From contig NZ_CP048877.1 in NCBI RefSeq assembly GCF_011207455.1, positions 1,976,576 through 2,040,575 on the forward strand: a stretch of 64,000 bases of DNA. The letters are read 5' to 3'. Positions 18,655 to 29,488 of this stretch are shown piece after piece. The notes below the pieces were generated by a model. That model saw only the letters and a program-made list of their open reading frames with translations, was not told the origin of the DNA and searched no databases. A program made the translations under genes and the position numbers. Source of the DNA: Thermosulfuriphilus ammonigenes. GTDB lineage: Bacteria > Desulfobacterota > Thermodesulfobacteria > Thermodesulfobacteriales > ST65. Positions within the stretch are counted from its first letter, which is position 1. Each line of letters starts with the position of its first letter.

Positions 18655-19968
18655 ATGTCCACGCAGTTAGAGAAGGCTCGAGAAGGGGAAATCACTCCAG
18701 AGATGGAAGAAGTCGCCCGTCAGGAGGGGCTATCTTCAGAGGAGGTTTGCTCCCTGGTGGCTGAAGGTCGGGTGGTCATCCTCAAAGGGCGCTTTAAGCA
18801 AAAACGGGTGGTCGGTATTGGTCATCGGTTGCGGACAAAAATAAACGCCTCCATCGGGACCTCAAGCGAGGTCTGCGACCTGGAGCTTGAGAGACGCAAG
18901 GCTCGAGTGGCTGAAGAGGCTGGGGCCGATACCCTCATGGAGCTTTCGGCCGCCGGTGATCTGGACCAGATTCGTCGGGAAATCCTCCGAGAGGTCTCTC
19001 TTCCTGTGGGAAATGTGCCTCTTTATCAGGCCTTCTGTGATGCGGCCAGAAAGTATGGTTCTCCACTAAAGCTTGATCCTGAAGAGCTCTTTGAGCTTAT
19101 TGAGCGGCAGTGTGCCGATGGGATTGCCTTTATGGCCATTCATTGTGGCATAAATCTCTGGACTATCGAACGTCTTAAACGCCAGGGGTACCGTTACGGA
19201 GGGCTCTGCTCCAAGGGGGGCACCCTTATGGTCCAATGGATGATAGAAAATAATCGTGAAAACCCTCTCTATGAACAGTTTCATCGAGTGGTGGATATCC
19301 TTCGGCGTTACGATACGGTGCTTTCTCTTGGCAACGGCATTCGGGCCGGGGCCATTCATGACTCCCTTGACCGGGCCCAGATGGCGGAGCTGATTATCAA
19401 CTGTGAACTGGCAGAGGTGGCTCGCGAGGCCGGCTGTCAGGTTATGGTTGAGGGCCCGGGGCATGTCCCCCTTGATGAGATTGCTCCCAACATTGTGGTT
19501 CAGAAACGTATGTCCGGTGGGGCTCCATATTATATGTTGGGCCCTCTACCCACTGATGTCGGGGCGGCCTGGGATCACGTTACCGCAGCTATTGGAGCAG
19601 CCCATTCGGCTATGGCCGGGGCCGACCTCATTTGTTACATCACCCCGGCCGAGCATCTGGCCCTTCCCAACGAAGAGGATGTGACCATAGGGGTCAAAGT
19701 GGCTCGTCTGGCAGCCCACGCTGGAGACGTAGTCAAACTTCGAGGGCGGGCCGATTTGGCAGACAAACAGATTAGCAAGGATCGGCGGGATCTTCTCTGG
19801 GGCCGGCAATTTGAAAATATGCTCTTTCCAGATGATGCTCGCCGTCTGGTCGAGGAGAGACGATCCATCGGGAGCAAGGGCTGCTCTATGTGTGGTGACA
19901 TGTGTGCCCTTAAACACGCCGCTGATGTATTTACTCCCTACATTAAGGGTGACAAGCTTAATAAGTAG
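18655..19968 (+). CDS. thiC: phosphomethylpyrimidine synthase ThiC
   Basis: 437 residues, the short bacterial/archaeal form. A radical SAM enzyme that rearranges aminoimidazole ribotide to HMP-phosphate in thiamine synthesis. Seen: IGTSSEVCDLELE, ADTLMELSAAGDLDQIR, GVNPL-type central sequence (IAFMAIHCGIN), VMVEGPGHVPLDEI and the C-terminal cluster motif CSMCGDMC, whose last spacing is three residues rather than the four of the long form. ATG 18655 follows GAGGAGAAAGGAG. The 46-base gap to the exporter leaves no room for a TPP riboswitch, and none was seen. Confidence 0.95.
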   Translation: MSTQLEKAREGEITPEMEEVARQEGLSSEEVCSLVAEGRVVILKGRFKQKRVVGIGHRLRTKINASIGTSSEVCDLELERRKARVAEEAGADTLMELSAAGDLDQIRREILREVSLPVGNVPLYQAFCDAARKYGSPLKLDPEELFELIERQCADGIAFMAIHCGINLWTIERLKRQGYRYGGLCSKGGTLMVQWMIENNRENPLYEQFHRVVDILRRYDTVLSLGNGIRAGAIHDSLDRAQMAELIINCELAEVAREAGCQVMVEGPGHVPLDEIAPNIVVQKRMSGGAPYYMLGPLPTDVGAAWDHVTAAIGAAHSAMAGADLICYITPAEHLALPNEEDVTIGVKVARLAAHAGDVVKLRGRADLADKQISKDRRDLLWGRQFENMLFPDDARRLVEERRSIGSKGCSMCGDMCALKHAADVFTPYIKGDKLNK

Positions 19969-19975
19969 TCCTTTC

Positions 19976-20003
19976 TTGACAGAGAGGCGTTCCATGTTAT
20001 TTT
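19976..20003 (+). promoter_or_regulatory. promoter for rplU-rpmA
   Basis: -35 TTGACA (19976-19981, perfect), 16-base spacer, -10 TATTTT (19998-20003). The predicted start near 20010 leaves a leader of about 25 bases with GGGAGG ahead of the rplU ATG. Confidence 0.55.
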
Positions 20004-20034
20004 ATGCCGCGATTTTCTTGGGAGGTTTGCCTCT

Positions 20035-20349
20035 ATGTATGCTATTGTTCGAACAGGTGGAAAGCAGTATAAAGTTGCCCCTGGTGAGGTAATTAGAGTG
20101 GAGAAACTCTCTGGTGAGGTAGGCCAAGGGGTTGAGCTTACGGAAGTTCTTTTGGTCTCTCAAGGGGAAGAGGTCGTTATTGGTCAACCTCTGGTGGAGT
20201 CGGCTAAGGTCAAGGCGGTAATTGTGGAACAAGGTCGTTATCCTAAGGTGGTTGTCTTTAAGAAAAAGAGGCGTAAAAATTACAAAAAGAAATATGGGCA
20301 CCGTCAACCCTATACGGCCCTTAAGATCGAAGAAATCCTTTTAAGCTAG
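20035..20349 (+). CDS. rplU: 50S ribosomal protein L21
   Basis: 104 residues, full length. Opens [17 protein letters not shown] and contains the L21 core [20 protein letters not shown], which binds 23S rRNA. It is followed 10 bases later by rpmA, the near-universal bacterial order rplU-rpmA-obgE seen here (with one small gene between). GGGAGG lies nine bases upstream of the ATG. Confidence 0.97.
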   Translation: MYAIVRTGGKQYKVAPGEVIRVEKLSGEVGQGVELTEVLLVSQGEEVVIGQPLVESAKVKAVIVEQGRYPKVVVFKKKRRKNYKKKYGHRQPYTALKIEEILLS

Positions 20350-20359
20350 GAGGCTTGCT

Positions 20360-20647
20360 ATGGCCCACAAAAAGGCAGGTGGCAGCAGTCGAAACGGTCG
20401 AGACAGTGAGAGTAAGCGCCGAGGGGTAAAGCGCTTTGGTGGTCAATATGTCAAGGCCGGAAACATCTTAGTGCGTCAGGTGGGGACGAAATTTCATCCC
20501 GGCTTCAATGTAGGTATGGGTCGGGATTTTACCCTTTTTGCCAAAATAGATGGTGTAGTTACCTTTGAGAACTACCGTGGCCGTCGGGTAGTTAGTGTCT
20601 ATCCTATGGAGCAATATCTTCAGAGAATCAAGCAAAAGGCCGCCTAG
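20360..20647 (+). CDS. rpmA: 50S ribosomal protein L27
   Basis: 95 residues. Starts [20 protein letters not shown]; the N-terminal tail reaches the peptidyl-transferase centre. There is no N-terminal extension of the Firmicutes type needing cleavage. The L27 core [15 protein letters not shown] and [10 protein letters not shown] is complete. AGGAGG precedes the ATG, and a strong terminator follows 25 bases after the stop. Confidence 0.97.
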   Translation: MAHKKAGGSSRNGRDSESKRRGVKRFGGQYVKAGNILVRQVGTKFHPGFNVGMGRDFTLFAKIDGVVTFENYRGRRVVSVYPMEQYLQRIKQKAA

Positions 20648-20671
20648 AGGCGTGAATCCTTGGTGATGTTT

Positions 20672-20698
20672 AAATGGCCGCCTTCGGGCGGCCATTTT
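20672..20698 (+). terminator. rho-independent terminator after rpmA
   Basis: Perfect 11-bp stem with a TTCG tetraloop: AAATGGCCGCC (20672-20682), loop 20683-20686, GGCGGCCATTT (20687-20697), then a short T run. It separates the ribosomal pair from the small gene and obgE, so obgE expression probably depends on readthrough or another promoter. Confidence 0.8.
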
Positions 20699-20707
20699 CG
20701 TTTACCT

Positions 20708-20917
20708 ATGAGGGAACGCAAAAGATCCCCGGAGAGTACGGCTGGTCGATGCATTTGCTGTCGTCACTATTATCTCACCTGGGATCGTCGTTTTCCTCAC
20801 GGCTGTAAGGCCTTCGGTTTTAAATCGGCCGGTCCTCCCAGTCGGCTAGTCCTTCAGAGCTCCGGTGCCCTGTGTCGCCTCTTTGTCGCCAAAGAGGCCA
20901 AAAAACAGTCGGAATAA
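20708..20917 (+). CDS. small conserved cysteine protein between rpmA and obgE
   Basis: 69 residues from ATG 20708. The core CICCRHYYLTWDRRFPHGC, then FGFKS, SSGALC and a C-terminal F, matches a small conserved family seen in deltaproteobacteria-like genomes that is sometimes labelled uracil-DNA glycosylase without good reason. Four cysteines (CxxC ... C ... C) suggest a metal site. Function unknown. The 5' extension to 20660 would run through the terminator, so the later ATG is preferred although no clear ribosome binding site precedes it. Confidence 0.65.
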   Translation: MRERKRSPESTAGRCICCRHYYLTWDRRFPHGCKAFGFKSAGPPSRLVLQSSGALCRLFVAKEAKKQSE

Positions 20918-20925
20918 TTAGTTAG

Positions 20926-23056
<2,131 letters not shown>

Positions 23057-23109
23057 CCCTTTTAGGGCCGTTGCCGGGCTGGAGAGGTCGTGTTAGTTTT
23101 TGCTCCGCC

Positions 23110-25248
23110 ATGAAAAGGATAGATTATCAGGCCCTTTTGAACCCCGCCCAATATGAGGCTGTAACCACTCTCTATGGCCCTCTTTTGGTTATTGCCGGGG
23201 CGGGCTCCGGTAAGACCAGAACCCTCGTTTATCGAATGGCCCGCTTGGTAGAGGAAGGGATCCCTCCAGAGAAGATTCTCCTTCTGACTTTTACCCGAAA
23301 GGCGGCTACCGAAATGCTTCGCCGGGCCTCGGCTATCCTCTCGGAAGATCGTTGCGAACGGGTTCTGGGGGGGACCTTTCATAGCCTCTCCCATCTGATG
23401 CTCCGAGAATATGGGGAGCTGGTGGGCCTGTCCCGCCACTTCACCATTATGGATCGCGGTGATGCCGAAGATGCTATTAACCTTCTGCGTAATGCCCTTG
23501 GTCTTGCAGGAAAGGGACGACGTTTTCCCAAAAAGGAGACCATCGCTGCTATTTTCAGCAAGATGGTTAACAAAATGATGGGACTGGAGGATCTCATCGA
23601 GGCCGAATATCCCCACCTTTTAGGAGACATAGAGGATCTAGCCCGGCTTTTTCGCCACTATGTTCAATATAAACTGGAGCATCAACTCCTGGACTATGAT
23701 GATCTACTTGTCTACTGGCGGCGCATATTGGCTGAATTCCCCAGGGTGCGGGAGTCTGTGGCTGAGCGCTTTAATTTCATAATGGTTGATGAATATCAGG
23801 ATACCAACCACCTGCAGGCAGAAATAGTTCGCTTTATGGCTGAAGGACATGAGAATGTCATGGTGGTTGGGGATGATTCCCAGTCTATCTATTCTTTCAG
23901 AGGGGCCAATTTTCGTAATATCTTAGAATTTCCTCGTCTCTTCCCCGGGGCCAAGATCATCAAACTGGAAGAAAACTACCGAAGTACCCAGCCTATTTTA
24001 GATTTGGCCAATGCCGCCATTGCCCGGGCTAAAGAGAAATACACCAAATGCCTTCACACCAAAAGAAAGGGAGGAGAGCTTCCGGTAGTTTTTCGCGGTC
24101 GCGATGAGGCTGAGCAGAGTCGATTTATTGCCGACAGGATCCTCGAACTTCGTGAGGAGGGTGTAGAACTTTCCGATATCGCCGTGCTTTTTCGTTCTAG
24201 TTACCACTCTTTTGATCTGGAACTGGAGCTAACCAAGAGGGACATTCCCTTTGTCAAACAAGGGGGAATGAAGCTTATCGAAACAGCCCATATAAAAGAC
24301 ATTATTGCTCACCTAAGAATTATCGTTAATCCAATAGATATGCTTTCCTGGAATCGGATTCTCCTTCTTATTGAGGGGGTGGGGCCTAAGACCAGCCAAC
24401 AGCTTATAAACTATCTGCGTTATACCCCCGAGCCCATCAAGGCCCTAGAGACCTATCCAGCCAAGCCGGCTATAAGAGAAGGCCTTGGTCGATTGGCCAG
24501 GACCCTTTTAGCCATGGCCAAAGAGGGACTTTCTCCGGAGGAGCGTTTGGAGATACTTTTTGAGTATTACCTTCCGCTTCTCTCCCGGGTCTACCATGAC
24601 GATTATCCCAAGCGGGAAAAGGATCTTGATCATCTTCTTTCCATTGTCGGTCGCTACCAGGACCTGGATGATTTTCTAACCGATCTGGCCCTTGAACCTC
24701 CTGAAGCCAGCGTCGCCTCTGTAGAGCCTTACGATACTGATCGAGAATGTTTGGTTCTTTCGACTATTCATTCGGCTAAGGGCCTGGAGTGGCATACGGT
24801 CTTTGTTATCTCTCTTGTGGAAGGTCGTTTCCCCTCAGGATATTCTCTCGGCCGAGAGGATGATCTTGAAGAGGAGAGACGTCTTTTCTATGTAGCGGTT
24901 ACCAGGGCCAGGGAGCGCCTTTATCTTACCTACCCGGGGACAATGTATATTCCTGGCCAGGGGAGGACCATCGCTAAAGCCTCCCGTTTTTTGGCTGAGC
25001 TTCCAGCAAGGCTCAGTCGTAATTGGCACGAAATACAGGCTGAACTGTCCCCGGATGAGGCTTCGGTGGTCATTAATATCGAAACTGGTCCGGCCTTTCA
25101 GCCCGGTGAGTGGGTCAAACATCCGGTCTTCGGGACGGGTCAGGTAAGAGGTATGACCGATCAACATAAGGTTGTTGTGAATTTTGAAACTGCCGGAACC
25201 AAGACCCTCCACCTCAAATATGTCAAACTAGAACGACTGGCCCCATGA
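23110..25248 (+). CDS. UvrD/PcrA-type DNA helicase
   Basis: 712 residues, superfamily 1A 3'-5' helicase. Motifs: Q-motif LNPAQYEAV, Walker A GAGSGKTRTLVYR, LTFTRKAATEML, GTFHSLSH, VDEYQDTN (Walker B), VVGDDSQSIYSFRGA, LEENYRSTQ, LSTIHSAKGLEWHTVFVI and VAVTRARERLYL. The C-terminal 50 residues (GEWVKHPVFGTGQV) are the Tudor-like tail of UvrD/PcrA proteins that contacts RNA polymerase. ATG 23110 is preferred over an upstream in-frame TTG-type start because the Q-motif follows it at family distance. Probable role in nucleotide excision or transcription-coupled repair. The stop overlaps folC (ATGA). Confidence 0.93.
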   Translation: MKRIDYQALLNPAQYEAVTTLYGPLLVIAGAGSGKTRTLVYRMARLVEEGIPPEKILLLTFTRKAATEMLRRASAILSEDRCERVLGGTFHSLSHLMLREYGELVGLSRHFTIMDRGDAEDAINLLRNALGLAGKGRRFPKKETIAAIFSKMVNKMMGLEDLIEAEYPHLLGDIEDLARLFRHYVQYKLEHQLLDYDDLLVYWRRILAEFPRVRESVAERFNFIMVDEYQDTNHLQAEIVRFMAEGHENVMVVGDDSQSIYSFRGANFRNILEFPRLFPGAKIIKLEENYRSTQPILDLANAAIARAKEKYTKCLHTKRKGGELPVVFRGRDEAEQSRFIADRILELREEGVELSDIAVLFRSSYHSFDLELELTKRDIPFVKQGGMKLIETAHIKDIIAHLRIIVNPIDMLSWNRILLLIEGVGPKTSQQLINYLRYTPEPIKALETYPAKPAIREGLGRLARTLLAMAKEGLSPEERLEILFEYYLPLLSRVYHDDYPKREKDLDHLLSIVGRYQDLDDFLTDLALEPPEASVASVEPYDTDRECLVLSTIHSAKGLEWHTVFVISLVEGRFPSGYSLGREDDLEEERRLFYVAVTRARERLYLTYPGTMYIPGQGRTIAKASRFLAELPARLSRNWHEIQAELSPDEASVVINIETGPAFQPGEWVKHPVFGTGQVRGMTDQHKVVVNFETAGTKTLHLKYVKLERLAP

Positions 25249-26543
25249 ACTTTAGCCAGGCCTGCGCCTTTCTTAACTCCTTTCAGTTCCACGGGATGAA
25301 GCTAGGCCTTGAGCGTATTCAGGCCCTCATGGAGGCCCTGAATAACCCCCATCTTCTCTACCCCGTAGTCCATGTTGCCGGCACCAACGGCAAAGGATCC
25401 ACGGCGGCTATGTTGGCCAGAATCCTTCAGGAATCAGGCTATCGGGTGGGCCTCTACACCTCTCCTCATCTTGTCTCTGTTCGAGAGCGATTCCTGGTCT
25501 CTGGCCAGATGATATCTCCCGAGGCCTTTGCCAGGATTATGACCGATCTTAAACGGCTGGTAGAGGCCGGCTATCAGGTCACCTATTTTGAACTGACCAC
25601 CGCTCTGGCCTTTGTTTTCTTTGCTGAAGAGGGGGTAGATGTAGCCGTTATAGAGTGCGGTTTAGGGGGCACCTATGATGCTACAAATATCGTCCGCCCG
25701 AGCCTCTGCCTGATTACCAACGTGGGACTTGACCATCAGGCCTATCTGGGACGGACCAGACGGGAAATTGCCCGCGAGAAGGCGGGTATTCTCAAACCGA
25801 GAACCCCCGTAATTACAGGAGCAAGGGATGTGGCCTTAAAGGAAATAGCCTACAGGGCTTCGATCCTTGACTGTCCCCTTTATGTCGCTGGAAGAGATTT
25901 TAAGGCCTGGGGCAGGAAACGTCTCTACTTTTCCTTCCCGGAGAGAGACTTTTGCCTTGAATCTATAGCCCCGGGGCTAAAAGGAAAATATCAATTTCGA
26001 AATGCCTCTCTGGCTTTGGCGGCGGCTGTTCTTCTCGGCGAGGCTGGTTTTGAGAAGATCTCTCCGGAGACAATAAAAAGGGGGCTAGAATCGGTCTTTT
26101 GGCCGGGGAGGCTGGAAGAAATTTCTCTGCCTGAGGGCAGGGTTATTCTTGATGGGGCCCACAATCTTGATGGTGTTCGGGCCCTAGAAAGAGAAATCCT
26201 GGCTAGAGGTTTGGACAGACGTTTCATTCTCCTTTTTGGAGCCACCGATGAAGGGGGAGATAAACCCTACCTTGAGATGCTCAGAATCCTGGGGAGTCGG
26301 GCCAAAAAGGTTCTTATTACTGTCCCTGAAGGACCTCGAAGGCCTATCACTGTTGATACCTGGCGAAGTCTTATCCGTGAAGGGCTTCCCTTTGAGGTGG
26401 CCGCCCTGGTAGAAAAGCCTTCCTCAGCCCTCAAGGCGGCTCGAAAATTGATTTCTGAGGAAACCCCCCTGTTAGTGGCCGGCTCTCTTTATCTGGTAGG
26501 AAAGGTTCGAAACGAACTCCTTAGCGGCCTGATTACATCTTGA
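25245..26543 (+). CDS. folC: folylpolyglutamate / dihydrofolate synthase
   Basis: 432 residues, Mur-ligase fold. Adds glutamate to folates; bacterial members usually also make dihydrofolate. Seen: VAGTNGKGSTAAMLARIL (P-loop), YTSPHLVSVRERF, IECGLGGTYDATN, TNVGLDHQAYLG and ILDGAHNLDGVRALE. Co-translated with the helicase (ATGA). The 3' end overlaps the convergent HAMP gene by 11 bases, with no terminator hairpin between. Confidence 0.94.
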   Translation: MNFSQACAFLNSFQFHGMKLGLERIQALMEALNNPHLLYPVVHVAGTNGKGSTAAMLARILQESGYRVGLYTSPHLVSVRERFLVSGQMISPEAFARIMTDLKRLVEAGYQVTYFELTTALAFVFFAEEGVDVAVIECGLGGTYDATNIVRPSLCLITNVGLDHQAYLGRTRREIAREKAGILKPRTPVITGARDVALKEIAYRASILDCPLYVAGRDFKAWGRKRLYFSFPERDFCLESIAPGLKGKYQFRNASLALAAAVLLGEAGFEKISPETIKRGLESVFWPGRLEEISLPEGRVILDGAHNLDGVRALEREILARGLDRRFILLFGATDEGGDKPYLEMLRILGSRAKKVLITVPEGPRRPITVDTWRSLIREGLPFEVAALVEKPSSALKAARKLISEETPLLVAGSLYLVGKVRNELLSGLITS

Positions 26544-27066
26544 GTTGGTTAAGGTACTCTTTGAGCCTTTTTATTCGCTCCCTGGCTTCTTCCACTTTGC
26601 CCCCTTCAAGATCCTGGTCCAAGAGGTCTACTTCTTGTTTTATCTGACGTAGCTCCTTTCTCACCCGATCAAGGGCCAGATTGGCCGCCTCAGCCAGGGA
26701 ATGGAAACGATCTGTCCGGCGGAGTCGGAATATTTGGGCAAAATTTCCCCGGGCTACACTTTTTAAATCTTCTTCAAGCCGATAGATAGGACCAGCAATC
26801 TGTTGGGGGAAAAAGATGGCAAATATAACCCCCGCCGCCAGACAAACTCCTCCGGAGGCTAAAATTACCGGCAGAAGCAGGTCGCTTACTCGCCTAATGG
26901 TAATATGAGCCTGGTAAAAGGATTCGTCTATTCGTTTGTGACTAAAAAGATACATAATGAAAAGAGCAATGGAGATGGAGATAATCACCACCAGGATAAT
27001 GCGGCTTAGAATCCAGATCTGAAGGTCCCTTTTAACTGCCAGGTTGAGCTTTTTTCTTTTGTGCAT
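26533..27066 (-). CDS. two-TM HAMP-domain membrane protein, no output domain
   Basis: 177 residues. TM1 at about 15-37, a short periplasmic loop, TM2 at about 53-77, then a HAMP-like stretch (FPQQIAGPIYRLEEDLKSVA) and a C-terminal coiled coil (DLLDQDLEGGKVEEARERIK). There is no kinase, cyclase or chemoreceptor domain. It ends the cytochrome operon, 10 bases after the 5-haem gene. Start: ATG 27066 has AAGGTG six bases upstream; the frame is open further but those codons overlap the cytochrome. Similar stand-alone HAMP proteins occur near multiheme cytochromes; the role is unknown. Confidence 0.78.
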   Translation of the reverse strand: MHKRKKLNLAVKRDLQIWILSRIILVVIISISIALFIMYLFSHKRIDESFYQAHITIRRVSDLLLPVILASGGVCLAAGVIFAIFFPQQIAGPIYRLEEDLKSVARGNFAQIFRLRRTDRFHSLAEAANLALDRVRKELRQIKQEVDLLDQDLEGGKVEEARERIKRLKEYLNQLKM

Positions 27067-27076
27067 CTTTTTCACC

Positions 27077-28144
27077 TTAACGATATCGTTGGCCATGACA
27101 GGACAGGCAGAGGTTACGTCCTCTTTTGCGGAGAAGATACGGTTCCTTGGCTGAGTGAGGATTATGGCAGCTGGCACAAGTGACTACACCATTAAAAACC
27201 GGGATCCCTTCGGCCAGCATTCCCTGACGTAAATGGACATTGACCGGGTGAGAGGCCCCCAGACTATGAGAATCATGGCACTTAAAGCAGGCATCAAGAC
27301 CAGCCACCACCGGAGAGTTCAGATTTTTGTGATGACCATGAGAACGTTTTGCCTGAGAAGTCTCTTTTTTTATAGTGCCCAAACGCCAATTTAGAGCTCC
27401 ATCACTCTGGATCTCAAGTAGAGGTTCCTCCATCGGGCTTTGGTAGAGATCCACTGCGACCTTTCGAGCCGGTGGTACCTGGGGGCCGGCAAACGAATGA
27501 TCTGTGGTGAAGGAGATCTTAGTCTGGCTCTCCTCACCACTGATATCTCGCGCCGTTAATAGGCATTGATATTTTTTCCCTACCTTAAGTCCGGCAAGAG
27601 AGATTACCTGAAAGGTGTAAAAATCTCCCTCACTCATCCCCTGGACCCCATTGCAGTTTATCTCTACCTCCGTAGGGAGGTCGGTCTTCACACAGATTTT
27701 GGCTTCTATCCAGGGGCCTTGCTCTAGGCCGCAGAGTTTGGCTTCTAGGATGGCTGGTTTGTGTCCCTGGGGCAGGGAGGGAAGACTTTCCAGAGAAAGA
27801 CGTTCTTGAAATGTCGGCCCCTGGGATTCAAAGACCAAGTCATATTTCCTTAGGCGACCCGGAAGAATAATGTAGGCGGTGCCCCCGAGATGATGTCTTT
27901 CTAAAAACCACTTGATGTCTTTAGAGTTGATGCTTTTCGTCGAAGACGACCTGTCTATTTGTCCGTGGCACATCTCGCATTGGTCTTCCATAAAAGGGGG
28001 ATGAATAGAAGCCATCCCCATTCCTTCCATGGGGTGGCAACCACGGCATTTGGCTGCCTCCGCGCCCCCTCCAAGAAGGATAAACAACCCCCCTAGTAAT
28101 AAAAGAATGATTCCTGTTTTCTTTGCCCCCGACATGATCTTCAT
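27077..28144 (-). CDS. 5-haem c-type cytochrome with beta-rich insert
   Basis: 355 residues. A signal peptide (GIILLLLGGLFILLGGGAEA) precedes CRGCH and CEMCH. About 200 residues without haem follow (roughly 90-290), with a fibronectin-like feel (VISLAGLKVGKKYQCLLTARD), then CFKCH, CASCHNPH and CLSCH at the C-terminus. The split of two N-terminal and three C-terminal haems around a beta domain suggests a periplasmic or surface protein that docks to a partner. It sits near the 3' end of the electron-transfer operon. Confidence 0.9.
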   Translation of the reverse strand: MKIMSGAKKTGIILLLLGGLFILLGGGAEAAKCRGCHPMEGMGMASIHPPFMEDQCEMCHGQIDRSSSTKSINSKDIKWFLERHHLGGTAYIILPGRLRKYDLVFESQGPTFQERLSLESLPSLPQGHKPAILEAKLCGLEQGPWIEAKICVKTDLPTEVEINCNGVQGMSEGDFYTFQVISLAGLKVGKKYQCLLTARDISGEESQTKISFTTDHSFAGPQVPPARKVAVDLYQSPMEEPLLEIQSDGALNWRLGTIKKETSQAKRSHGHHKNLNSPVVAGLDACFKCHDSHSLGASHPVNVHLRQGMLAEGIPVFNGVVTCASCHNPHSAKEPYLLRKRGRNLCLSCHGQRYR

Positions 28145-28159
28145 AACCCGATTGTTTGT

Positions 28160-29488
28160 TTAGTGATGGACTACCAGCGCAAAAGGGGTTCCTCCCAGTT
28201 CTATTCGGCCAACTATTTTTTCAGAAATGGTGTCGATAACTACCAAACCCTTGCCCTTGCGATCAGCCACATAGAGCCATTTGCGTTGATTATAGGTGGC
28301 CATGGTAAAGGGAGAACCATTTACACGAATTTTCTTAGAAATGGTAAGTTGCCCGGGGGAAATAATGCCTACAGTCCCCTCTTCCTCGTTACTTATATAT
28401 AATCGGCTATCTGATCCCGAAACTCTAATTGTTCCTCGACCGCTACGAACCCGACCTACTAACTCTCCGGTGTCAAGGTTAAATATGCTCAAGGTCCCAG
28501 GACGATATTCGGCTACATAAAGTCTTTTCTCCCTAATCCATAACCCTCTGGGATCCATAATCCCGGTGAGCTTTCCACCCGAGGAAAGATCTGTGTTGAG
28601 GATATAAACCACCTGATCTGTAGGGGAGGAGACAAAAATCTGGCCCTTATCCTCCCAATAGAGGACCTCCGACGGTTGATAGCCAAGTCGTTTAGAAGAA
28701 AGAAGGCCTCCAGAGGTAAGGTTTACCAGCAGAAGAAAGTGTGAATCCGGATCAGTAATTACGGCTGATCTAGATCCTACCAGGGCCAGATATTTGGGAC
28801 GGGTGGCTAAAGGAAGAAAAAAGGAGTCTATGGGTCGGAAAGAAGAAAGCTCGATTACATTGATGGCTCGGTCATCCTGGGCCAGTACATAGAGACGATT
28901 ACCTGCGGTGGAGATAGCCATGTCGGTAGGAGAGCCAGAGACGGCCAAAGAGGCTACCACCTGATTGGTGTCAGCCCGGATGGCAAAAAGGGTGTCTATA
29001 TCATCGCAGCTCACGTAAAGGGTTTCTTCACGAAGTGGTCTTCCTTGTAGTCGGCCGGTAAAACTAGGAAGAAAACGAGATCCCTGAATGGAGTCTCGCA
29101 CATACCAGAGAATAAAAAGGCTAAGGCTTGCTTTTCCTCTAAGCCTAAACGGAAGATTTATTATCACCGGTTCGGCTGGAGAGCTTAAATGCCCTTCCCC
29201 TAGGCAGACATCACTAATCTCTAGGGAGAGGCCTTTATAAGTCCCAGGGGGGATTTCTTGAGTGGTTAAGAGCGTCTGGCCGAAAGATACTCGAGAAGAG
29301 ACGTACTTTCCCTGAAGCAGAGGAAGCTTTCTTTCCCCTTCTTTGAGGAGATAGAGTTTTTTTAGTTTGAAGCTAATCTCTTCTGGTGGGGGGTTGATGA
29401 TGTTTAAAAAGATATTAACCCTTGCCCCCAGACAGCTTCCTTTAAGAAGAAGAAAAAAGATCAAGAAGGTAAAAAATCTCAGAAGCAT
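28160..29488 (-). CDS. secreted YVTN-type beta-propeller protein
   Basis: 442 residues with a signal peptide (FFTFLIFFLLLKGSCLGA). The N-terminal 150 residues are beta-rich and unassigned. From about 155 there are repeated propeller blades: LYVSCDDIDTLFAI, LYVLAQDDRAINVIE, IFVSSPTDQVVYIL, LYVAEYRPGTLSIFN, LYISNEEEGTVGII, LYVADRKGKGLVVID. Such propellers are scaffolds or binding proteins, and no catalytic signature is visible. The start overlaps the 8-haem gene's stop by 10 bases. One of three propeller proteins among the cytochromes. Confidence 0.87.
   Translation of the reverse strand: MLLRFFTFLIFFLLLKGSCLGARVNIFLNIINPPPEEISFKLKKLYLLKEGERKLPLLQGKYVSSRVSFGQTLLTTQEIPPGTYKGLSLEISDVCLGEGHLSSPAEPVIINLPFRLRGKASLSLFILWYVRDSIQGSRFLPSFTGRLQGRPLREETLYVSCDDIDTLFAIRADTNQVVASLAVSGSPTDMAISTAGNRLYVLAQDDRAINVIELSSFRPIDSFFLPLATRPKYLALVGSRSAVITDPDSHFLLLVNLTSGGLLSSKRLGYQPSEVLYWEDKGQIFVSSPTDQVVYILNTDLSSGGKLTGIMDPRGLWIREKRLYVAEYRPGTLSIFNLDTGELVGRVRSGRGTIRVSGSDSRLYISNEEEGTVGIISPGQLTISKKIRVNGSPFTMATYNQRKWLYVADRKGKGLVVIDTISEKIVGRIELGGTPFALVVHH

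Noticed and set aside
20660-20707. upstream start for the small protein after rpmA
   Set aside because: It would translate through the rpmA terminator hairpin and add residues with no similarity to the conserved core.
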